Shown: positions 5,938-11,897 of the stretch, one piece after another | Position numbering within the stretch: position 1 is the stretch's first letter | How the letters are laid out: each line of letters starts with the position of its first letter | Origin: Chrysochromulina parva | Taxonomy: Eukaryota; Haptophyta; Prymnesiales; Chrysochromulinaceae | Direction of reading: 5' to 3' | Length of the DNA: 13,361 nt | Assembly (NCBI GenBank): GCA_002887195.1 | Contig: PJAB01001600.1 | Span: 1-13,361 of the forward strand | Position numbers and translations under genes: made by a program | The notes under the pieces: generated by a model | Database searches by the model: none | What the model saw: only the letters and a program-made list of their open reading frames with translations | Told to the model about the DNA's origin: nothing

Positions 5938-7794
5938 ATGGTTTCTTCTAAATTCCCGCGGTCCGGACCGGAACCTGGTCTTCCTCGCGTTAGGCAGCAG
6001 CAGCAACTGTCTCAAGAGGCTGCCAGCCCCTTTGCCTGTCTCGTGTGGTGCGAGCGTACGCCGACCGACATGATGCCTCCTTCCGTGCCGGCACCGCCCG
6101 CTTCGCCGGTCGTTTCGCTCCGTGTGCGAGACAGCACAGGGATGCAGGTCTTCAGCAATATCCTTCTATTTCTACTCGTCGCCTCCTTCGCCGCGTCGAC
6201 CGAGTACCACATCGCCACCGAAAGGCGCACGGAGTTGCGCCGCGGCGTGGCTGTCGCCATGGGCTTGCAATTTTTGCTGCTGCCATTCATCGGCTTCTGC
6301 GTCGTGCGAATGATCGGGCTCGACGCGACGTATGGCATCATGATTCAGGTGGTCACCTCCTGCCCGGGCGGCGCCTACTCAAACTGGTGGTGCAGTCTGC
6401 TCAATGCTGACCTGCTTCTCTCAGTGTTGGCGACTGCGGTGGCCACCGCGCTGAGCGCAGCGTTGATGCCGCTCAACCTGCTCATCTACCTCAATGCCGC
6501 CTACGACATCGAAGCGGTCACAAACCTGCGCTTCGATCAACTCATCATCACGATTGTGGTCGTCATCGCCGCCGTCGGAGCGGGTGCCCTCGTGTCGACG
6601 CGCCTGATCAAGCGGATCCCAGCGCTCGCGCGTGACCCGCAACGCACGCGCGAACGGTGTGGCCTCTTCGGTAACGCCTGCGGCCTGTGCCTCATCCTCA
6701 TTTCCTTTGTCTTCTCCTCGGTCTCTGCGCCGCTCTGGAATCGTGAGTTGGTCTTCTACGGAGCCGTCGCGATGCCGCCGCTGTGTGCGCTGCTGCTGTC
6801 GCTCGCGCTCGCGTCGCTGCCACCGCTGGGGCTATCAGGTCCCGCACGCTGCGCCGTCGTCGTCGAGTGCACCTTCCAGAACGTTGGCATCGGCCTCGCT
6901 GCCTCTCTAGCGCTCTTCGAGGGAGAAGAGGCCGCCAGGGCGGCGGGCGTACCTCTCTTTTACGGGCTCGTGCAGGTGATGACGTGATGGGCTCTGATTG
7001 CTGATGATGACCGCACGCTCTCCAAGCACGCTCTCCAAGCACGCTCTCCAAGCACGCTCTCCAAGCACGCTCTCCAAGCACGCTCTCCAAGCACGCTCTC
7101 CAAGCACGCTCTCCAAGCACGCTCTCCAAGCACGCTACCCAAGCACGCTACCCAAGCACGCTACCCAAGCACGCTACCCAAGCACGCTACCCAAGCACGC
7201 TACCCAAGCACGCTCTCCAAGCACGCTCTCCAAGCACGCTCTCCAAGCACGCTCTCCAAGCACGCTCTCCAAGCACGCTACCCAAGCACGCTCTCCAAGC
7301 ACGCTCTCCAAGCACGCTCCCCAAGCACGCTACCCAAGCACGCTACCCAAGCACGCTACCCAAGCACGCTCTCCGACGGCCCGGGCAGTGATCATTTGAC
7401 GCTGAGTGATCATGACTGCATCTGATGACCTCTGATGACCTTTGATGACCTCTGATGATCTCTGATGGCCTCTGATGATCTCTGATGACCTCTGATGGCC
7501 TCTGATGATCTCCTGCTCTTCTGTGGGCTCGTGCAGTCGATCTCGATCCCGATCTTCCTGCTGTGCGCTTGGAAGCTTGGATGGACGTACGCGCCCTCAG
7601 ACGCTCCGCTCTGCACCGTACTGCGCCACTCGTACCAGCCGACCAACAGCGCGCTCTGTAGGGTCCCTGACAGCGGTCATCCGAGCTGGGCACTCGGCTG
7701 TAGCGGCAACGGCTGTGGCAGCGGTGGACACGCGCAGCTGACGATGTCGGACACGTTGCCCGCCGAGCTGTCCACAACCAAGGAGTCCCTTTGA
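5938..7794 (+). CDS. SLC10/bile acid:sodium symporter family (SBF) membrane transporter (two exons: 5938-6975, 7537-7794)
   Basis: Spliced, this gives 431 residues with multiple membrane helices. Family hallmarks are MGLQFLLLPFIGFCV (about 108-122), SCPGGAYSNW followed by LLNADLLLSVLATA and ALMPLNLLIY (141-184), and ECTFQNVGIGLAASLAL (310-326), which matches the conserved E-x-x-x-QN crossover segment. Helix 10 is rebuilt exactly by splicing: PLFYGLVQ from exon 1 joins SISIPIFLLCAWKLGW from exon 2, as in ASBT-like proteins. SLC10 members import bile acids, steroid sulphates or other organic anions with sodium; the substrate here cannot be told. The N-terminal about 65 residues are hydrophilic; ATG 5938 opens the frame but Met46 or Met47 (6073, 6076) could be the true start. 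The roughly 65-residue C-terminal tail is unlike known members and less certain. Confidence 0.83.
6964..6975 (+). repeat. Direct repeat GGGCTCGTGCAG, upstream copy (end of SLC10 exon 1)
   Basis: This 12-bp sequence is the last four codons of exon 1 (GLVQ). An identical copy at 7525-7536 forms the end of the intron. Including the nine bases before each copy, 18 of 21 match, and the three differences are transitions. Confidence 0.9.
7018..7368. repeat. 13-bp minisatellite, 27 complete copies (CTCTCCAAGCACG and variants)
   Basis: Units follow each other without interruption and a 28th is broken off at 7369-7374. Three variants differ only in bases 3-4: S = CTCTCC, A = CTACCC and P = CTCCCC, each followed by AAGCACG. 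The order is S9 A6 S5 A1 S2 P1 A3. The period of 13 keeps both strands open in several frames, so apparent open frames here are by-products. Confidence 0.97.
7421..7510. repeat. 10-bp tandem repeat, nine copies (consensus TCTGATGACC)
   Basis: The nine decamers differ only at a few positions (TTTGATGACC once, ...GATC three times, ...GGCC twice). The array lies in the 3' part of the SLC10 intron, 26 bp from the acceptor. The same core CTGATGACC occurs once in the cyclophilin intron. Confidence 0.95.
7525..7536 (+). repeat. Direct repeat GGGCTCGTGCAG, downstream copy (end of SLC10 intron)
   Basis: This copy supplies the AG acceptor of the intron. It is in the same reading phase as the upstream copy at 6964-6975, so the intron end would also encode GLVQ, preceded by LLLFC rather than VPLFY. 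Confidence 0.9.
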
Positions 7795-7838
7795 CTGTTT
7801 GATCTGCCGAGCACCCCGAGCTGTCCACAAACCAAGGA
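7763..7838. repeat. Direct repeat pair around the SLC10 stop codon
   Basis: CCGAGCTGTCCACAACCAAGGA at 7763-7784 recurs at 7816-7838 with one extra A. The first copy encodes the last residues of the transporter tail and the second lies in the presumed 3' UTR, 53 bp downstream. Confidence 0.9.
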
Positions 7839-8104
7839 CGTCGTCAAGAAGCGCTTCATTAGTAGAACCAAATAAATTTGACATACAATCCACAAAAATT
7901 ACATGACGATACATCGCATGTAGATAAACGATCCGATAGTCGACGGCAGTGCTTGCTTGCTTGGCAGTGCCATATGACAAACCATACCGTCGTGATACGA
8001 TCTTTGCGCTGCGCATGCATGCAGTCCTATTTTTTCGGTTCATTTGGGCACTTTTCGCCACGAACCGCTCGGTCCTCCCGCGAAACGTAACCGAACTGAG
8101 TCAA
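7795..8104. other. Intergenic region between SLC10-like and second SHIPPO genes
   Basis: This 310-bp gap is clearly more AT-rich than its surroundings, especially 7855-7945. AATAAA occurs at 7871-7876 about 80 bp after the stop, a possible polyadenylation signal. GGCAGTGC is repeated at 7944 and about 7963 around a CTTG triplication. The promoter of the following gene should be in the second half. Confidence 0.4.
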
Positions 8105-8869
8105 ATGCCCACTCGCTCGTGTCGCGTTGTCTTCGACTCCATAGTGCCACAGCGCTTTGAGCTCGTCGGGGAAGGTCAACTCGAATTGATCGGCCCCGGC
8201 ACCTATAGCCCTGTCACGGAGCCGTTGATCCGTGAGCCAACGCGCATGAACTCGCAATTTGCTTCCAAATCCGACCGGATGAAGAAAGAAAAGGGCAATT
8301 CGGACGACGTGAAGCTTTGGGAGGGCAAGTACGCGGGCACGCAGCATCTGCCCAAGGCGCCCGGATCCCATGGCGTTCAGTGGCCGGCAGGCGAACGCAC
8401 ACCACCATTCTTCCACGTGCCCTTTCGCCCCTATCCGCTCGAATCGGGTGCGCCGAAAGGACGCTCGCCCGGGCTCGATCAGTTCTACGACCTCGACAGC
8501 GTGGGTGCGTCGCCGGTGGCACTCTACGGCACGATGGGGGCCAACGTGCAGCGCTCACCACGCCGCTACACCCATCTGCGCGTCTCGCCGGTGCCGCCGC
8601 GGCCACGCTCGTCTGACACGGGGAGTGCGGGCCATCTCGGGCCGGGCTCGTACACGCTTGAGCGGAAGGGCATCGGCCTCAAGGACCCCTTGCGCCCCAG
8701 CAGCTGCTTCATGCCCAATGGGAATGGCAAGTTCCGAAATGTAGGGCTCTCGTACGCAGAGTACCTCGGTGTCGAACTTAAGGTCGTCGCACCGACCGCC
8801 GGGGCGGGCTCACGAGAGCGCCGGCGAGGCGCGATGCCGAGTTTGTCGGGCGCTCTGCCGAAGCCTTAG
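8105..8869 (+). CDS. SHIPPO-like PG-rich repeat protein (probable axonemal protein)
   Basis: The 254-residue protein carries two clear PG-repeat motifs: LIGPGTYSPVTEP near residues 29-41 and HLGPGSYTLERKG near 177-189. A third, degenerate position may be RSPGLDQFYDL. The rest is Pro/Arg/Ser-rich without membrane segments. The frame is open upstream to 7949, but those 52 residues include a hydrophobic stretch foreign to the family, and the ATG at 8105 begins the protein-like sequence, so I start there. It is weaker than the six-repeat protein at 3476-4648 and shares only the PG motifs with it; a recent duplication is not indicated. A flagellar microtubule-associated role is inferred from the motif family. 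Confidence 0.7.
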   Translation: MPTRSCRVVFDSIVPQRFELVGEGQLELIGPGTYSPVTEPLIREPTRMNSQFASKSDRMKKEKGNSDDVKLWEGKYAGTQHLPKAPGSHGVQWPAGERTPPFFHVPFRPYPLESGAPKGRSPGLDQFYDLDSVGASPVALYGTMGANVQRSPRRYTHLRVSPVPPRPRSSDTGSAGHLGPGSYTLERKGIGLKDPLRPSSCFMPNGNGKFRNVGLSYAEYLGVELKVVAPTAGAGSRERRRGAMPSLSGALPKP

Positions 8870-9598
8870 CGGGCGGGTTAGCGGGAGAATGCGTGGCGGT
8901 GCGCCTATGTGCTTGTGACATCCGATCACCAACATCCGATCACGTGCTCGGATCATCAAACTCGGTGTAACTGAGTGGCTCTGACATCTGAGATCAGGTC
9001 GCGCACTTGGCAGAAGTGGATTAGGCCCGCGGCTATTGTAGATATCGGCCTATCGCTTGTCAGGACGTCGGCGGTTTGGCGAGTCCGGAGACGCCGCGTG
9101 CGGTTCTTGTACGCACGGCTCCTGACCCGCCCCGTGATCGCCGACGGAGAGCTGTCGCTTGCTTGCCCGGCCGCGATCTGCTGGGGGGGGCGCGGGGCGG
9201 CGGCGGGGCCGTTCTCGCTGCGTCCCGAGCGTCCTGCTCACCTGGGTCCTGGCTAGGTCCTGGCCCCTCCGGTCCGGCACTAGTTCGCTACGACTTTTAC
9301 CGCCGATTGTCATTTGTGAACAGTCAACAGATCGGATCTTAGACCAAAGCGAGATAGCAATTGTGACGTACTTCGGAGTTGACTGTTATTTATTCTCTCG
9401 GAATCGCACTCGTGCATTCGATTCAGCGCTCGATATCTGTCACCACTCGTCGGCGGTCTTCACCAGTTTCACTGGGTTTTCTCAGGGTCCGCCTGTCACC
9501 ATCCTCTCCCCAATGTCGCCACCCTCTTCGCCACGTGCGTGCAGGCTATCCGTACGCGAGCGTGGAGCGCGGCTGGCTTCTCGCTCGGCGCCTCCTAC
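8870..9598. other. Convergent intergenic region with inverted gene fragment
   Basis: This 729-bp gap lies between the second SHIPPO gene and the hydrolase 3' end. Visible items are ACATCCGATCAC repeated at 8918 and 8932, a run of eight G (9183-9190), GTCCTGG repeated around 9245-9260, a stretch of lower GC near 9300-9430, and from 9529 an inverted copy of hydrolase coding sequence. Open frames on the plus strand here show no protein-like pattern. Confidence 0.45.
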
Positions 9599-9613
9599 CT
9601 AGCCAAGCGCGTC
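9529..9613 (+). repeat. Inverted duplicate (arm A) of the hydrolase nucleophile-elbow region
   Basis: The plus strand here repeats the coding strand of 10246-10163: 78 of 85 positions match, with six substitutions and one inserted G. The copy reads HVRAGYPYASV in one frame and is then shifted by the extra G, so it is a non-coding fragment. It covers the hydrolase stop codon (9599-9601) and its last four codons on the other strand. Confidence 0.93.
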
Positions 9614-10936
9614 ACCAACAGTCGCAGCGTTCACCTCCTGCAGCCATTCGAGCAACACAGCGACCGACCAAGCGCGGCCCAGCCCGCGCCACCCCTCGGC
9701 CCATGTCATAGAGTGACCGCCCTCCGCTGTGACCGCGAGCAGTAACGGTGCGTCGGCATGTGCGGAGAAGGCCTCGGTCTTGATCGTGCCCGCCGGTGCG
9801 ATGGGGTCGTTGCGCGCGCTCAGGAAGAGCATGGGCACCCGTGCCTGCGCGAGCACCCGTTCGCTGCTCGCCTCACGATAGTAATGCTCCGCCGAGCTGC
9901 AGCCCATCATGGGTGCTATCGTGCACCCGTCGAAGTCTTCCATACTCGTAGCCCGTGCAGCACCCTCGAGGTCGAGGCCCGCGGCGGTACGCAGCACTGG
10001 CAGGCACTGGTGCATCACACGCTGCACCGACGGCACCAGAGCATAACGGTCGATCAGCCGGCGAGCGAGCGACTCGCCGAGCTGCCGGACGCATGCTTGT
10101 AAAGCGGTCGGGCACGCGAAGCACGCGGCGGAGGCCAGCTCGCACTCGCCACCCTCCTCGCCGACGTACTTAGCTAGGTAGGAGGCGCCGAGCGAGTAGC
10201 CAGCCGCGCTCACGCTCGCGTATGGATAGCCCGCACGCACGTGGCGCACCACACGCCGCAAGTCTTCGGTATACCCCGCCGAATACAGAAACGGAGACAG
10301 CAGAGGGTTGCCGCCGCGGCCTCGAGGGTTGAAGCAGCCGACACGCAGTCCGGCCTCGTGCAGCGCAAAAGCCGCGCGACGAATGTATGGCGTGCTCGAG
10401 TCGCCCGTCAGCCCGGGAATGAGCAGGCAGATCGGAGCGTTGTCGTCGGGCTGATGCAGCCAGCTGATGGAGACGACGCCGGGAGGCACTTGCGTGGGGC
10501 AGCACGCCGTCGTGGCTGGCCGATCCAGCGCGGGCAGCTTGATCTCCTCGTACACAAAGCCCTTGACTGCTGGTGCAGGTGCTGAGACGTTGGCAAGCCG
10601 CGACTGTAGAAAGCCCGTGGGATGCAGCAGCGGCGGTCGGTGCCCTTGCTTCAGAGTGCAGAGGCGCGGAAGCAATTTTGCTATCTTAGGATTGCACGAG
10701 TGGGTGAGAACGGGGACATCGAGAGGAGCGGTGGCACGTCGTAACATCGCGAGGCCAATGGCGATGGCGCATACTGCCACGAGTACCGTCGGGAAGGATG
10801 CGGACTCGGCCCCATCGAAGAACATCTTCCTTTTTGGCCAGCACACCCAGAGCCGCACGCTAGGTGGACGGCACGCCCATGAGTTCACCAGGAAAGGAAC
10901 GCGAGCACTCGTAACATGCAGCTTCACGAAACTCAT
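9599..10936 (-). CDS. ABHD1/ABHD3-type alpha/beta hydrolase
   Basis: The 445-residue protein belongs to the ABHD1/2/3-YheT branch of alpha/beta hydrolases. An N-terminal membrane helix (FPTVLVAVCAIAIGLAML, about 48-65) is followed by the hydrolase core: ICLLIPGLTGDSSTPYIR (oxyanion-hole region, 169-186), FNPRGRGGNPL (202-212), the nucleophile elbow GYSLGAS with Ser248, the acid SARNDP with Asp377 and the base GGHSMTW with His408. The triad order Ser-Asp-His and the spacing are normal, so it should be active, probably on lipid esters; the exact substrate is unknown. The ATG at 10936 opens the frame; Met38 (10825), nearer the membrane helix, is an alternative. The last residues GDALG and the stop lie inside an inverted copy of the gene's own codons 231-258, so the native C-terminus has probably been replaced. 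No intron is needed. Confidence 0.87.
   Translation of the reverse strand: MSFVKLHVTSARVPFLVNSWACRPPSVRLWVCWPKRKMFFDGAESASFPTVLVAVCAIAIGLAMLRRATAPLDVPVLTHSCNPKIAKLLPRLCTLKQGHRPPLLHPTGFLQSRLANVSAPAPAVKGFVYEEIKLPALDRPATTACCPTQVPPGVVSISWLHQPDDNAPICLLIPGLTGDSSTPYIRRAAFALHEAGLRVGCFNPRGRGGNPLLSPFLYSAGYTEDLRRVVRHVRAGYPYASVSAAGYSLGASYLAKYVGEEGGECELASAACFACPTALQACVRQLGESLARRLIDRYALVPSVQRVMHQCLPVLRTAAGLDLEGAARATSMEDFDGCTIAPMMGCSSAEHYYREASSERVLAQARVPMLFLSARNDPIAPAGTIKTEAFSAHADAPLLLAVTAEGGHSMTWAEGWRGLGRAWSVAVLLEWLQEVNAATVGDALG
10163..10246 (-). repeat. Inverted duplicate (arm B), within hydrolase codons 231-258
   Basis: This is the in-frame source of the inverted copy at 9529-9613. It encodes RHVRAGYPYASVSAAGYSLG and onward to YV, including the nucleophile Ser248. 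In the hydrolase mRNA the two arms would be complementary over about 84 nt, with a loop of 549 nt. Confidence 0.93.
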
Positions 10937-11032
10937 CTCCGACGTCGCGACTCGCCTTTCTAGTCAAAAACAACGCGTACCGGAACTTCCGATCCCGTGT
11001 TTGGAAAGTCCGCTCTGCAAACTGGATTGTCC
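10937..11032. promoter_or_regulatory. Short divergent promoter region, hydrolase and small membrane protein genes
   Basis: Only 96 bp separate the hydrolase ATG from the ATG of the small plus-strand frame. If both genes are real, their promoters overlap here. No specific element was recognised; the call rests on gene arrangement. Confidence 0.3.
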
Positions 11033-11386
11033 ATGCGCCTTCGAAATCTACACGCAGCTGCTCAGCTCATGCCGCGGCTCGCGCCACGGGTACATTTACA
11101 CGCAAATGCGCGTGACGACGAGCTGCTACCGATCGAGCGATGGTGGAATGATGCCAGCGCTCTAGCGCCAGACGGCAGCGCAACTAGAGACGGAGATTCA
11201 TCGGTGCTAGTCGCTTTCCAGCTCATCCTCCCTATCGTGGCGGCAATCCTCTTATCCAGGCTCTTATTCCCGATTGTTCACACATCGCGGCCTTTCTTTG
11301 CCATTCCTCTGCCGCCGCTATTCGTACTTGCGCCCGTCGTGGTGCTATTGGCCGCATTAGGTGACCATCGGTTTGATGACGAGTGA
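11033..11386 (+). CDS. Small hydrophobic protein with probable organelle-targeting N-terminus (unrecognised)
   Basis: The 117-residue frame from the ATG at 11033 has no family I can name. Residues 1-27 are rich in Arg, Leu, Ala and His without acidic residues (MRLRNLHAAAQLMPRLAPRV), as in mitochondrial targeting presequences. A charged segment with ERWWND follows, then two hydrophobic stretches: SVLVAFQLILPIVAAILLSRLLFPIV (about 68-93) and PFFAIPLPPLFVLAPVVVLLAAL (about 86-110, slightly overlapping by loop). It ends DHRFDDE before TGA. The layout of presequence plus two helices fits a small inner-membrane or thylakoid protein, and it sits divergently from the hydrolase gene. The frame is open further upstream only with GTG at 10997. 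It could be a chance frame in GC-rich DNA. Confidence 0.45.
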   Translation: MRLRNLHAAAQLMPRLAPRVHLHANARDDELLPIERWWNDASALAPDGSATRDGDSSVLVAFQLILPIVAAILLSRLLFPIVHTSRPFFAIPLPPLFVLAPVVVLLAALGDHRFDDE

Positions 11387-11897
11387 GCTGCGATGAGGAG
11401 TCGCACGCTTCTGTGTCTCGAGGTCTCGAGGTATGGTCAGCCCCGCGAGGCTGTTTTGTATTGCGGCCAGTCGATCGCTGCCATCCACCTTGTGGCTCAG
11501 GGTCTTTATAAATTGAATTGGCTGTGCGCGCATCGAGACACGGAGACGACATTCGTAACCAGACGTCGCGAATCGGCGATTCATAGCCGACGTACCCGGA
11601 TCGCGGAGGCCGCGATCCGGAGAAGGGACCAAACGTTGGAGCCCTTCGAGCTCTACCGCCCAACAACCAGGCCTTTGCGCGCGCAAAGAGATTCGGCATG
11701 TGCGCCGCTTGCCTCCTTCTACTACGGTCGCACAGTGTCGGGGGCTACTGTACGGTACACGCTACGTGTCTCTCCGTCCTCTCCATAGTGTGCTGTCTCT
11801 CCCATGTGGGATGCCGCCGCCCTCCGTGGCGTCTCACAGTGTCTGCAAGGACGAGTGCGCTCGCGAACGCCTCATCTGCCCCTCTCTCTCGCGGCGA
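11387..11897. other. Convergent intergenic region, no supported gene
   Basis: This 511-bp gap separates the small membrane protein frame from the 3' end of the LEA_2-like gene. A 131-codon plus-strand frame beginning with ATG at 11393 fills most of it but has no recognisable pattern. The strongest structure is a hairpin at 11596-11620. Past 11780 the sequence becomes pyrimidine-rich. Confidence 0.4.
11596..11620. repeat. Perfect inverted repeat, 11-bp arms with 3-base loop
   Basis: CCGGATCGCGG (11596-11606) and CCGCGATCCGG (11610-11620) are exactly complementary around AGG. It lies about 210 bp after the small membrane protein stop and 280 bp beyond the end of the LEA_2-like gene. It could be a 3' UTR hairpin of either transcript; function is unknown. 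Confidence 0.85.

Larger units (their letters stand above)
6976..7536 (+). other. Repeat-filled 561-bp intron of the SLC10-like gene (phase 0)
   Basis: The intron runs from GTGATGACG to CTCGTGCAG. Retention would stop translation after three codons (TGA at 6985-6987). It consists of a short leader, a 27-unit 13-bp minisatellite (7018-7368), a 50-bp unique spacer, nine 10-bp repeats (7421-7510) and a 26-bp end that copies the end of exon 1. Splicing is supported by the restored family helix across the junction. Confidence 0.82.

Noticed and set aside
7018..7368. Regular repeats resembling a CRISPR array
   Set aside because: Units are 13 bp and directly adjacent with no spacers, no cas genes are nearby, and the setting is a eukaryotic intron.
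6960..7399. Open frames on both strands through the 13-bp array, encoding 13-residue repeats
   Set aside because: A 13-bp period keeps frames open in all three phases automatically. The array is inside an intron whose removal restores an SLC10 helix.
7421..7510. C/D-box snoRNA cluster, since each unit holds CTGA and TGATGA
   Set aside because: The boxes overlap in every 10 bp, leaving no room for guide sequence or a terminal stem; it is a simple tandem repeat.
7949..8104. N-terminal extension of the second SHIPPO protein with a hydrophobic stretch
   Set aside because: The added 52 residues do not fit a soluble axonemal protein. The region is AT-rich like the intergenic DNA, and an ATG at 8105 begins the typical sequence.
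9159..9602. Plus-strand frame before the hydrolase 3' end
   Set aside because: It crosses the G8 run and the inverted copy in a shifted frame; the resemblance to hydrolase residues comes only from the duplication.
11232..11699. Minus-strand frame of 155 codons
   Set aside because: Overlaps the better-ordered plus-strand small membrane protein and has Arg/Pro/Ser-rich low-information composition.
11393..11788. Plus-strand frame of 131 codons right after the small membrane protein stop
   Set aside because: No hydrophobic, repeat or motif pattern; it contains the 11596 hairpin and probably lies in the 3' UTR.
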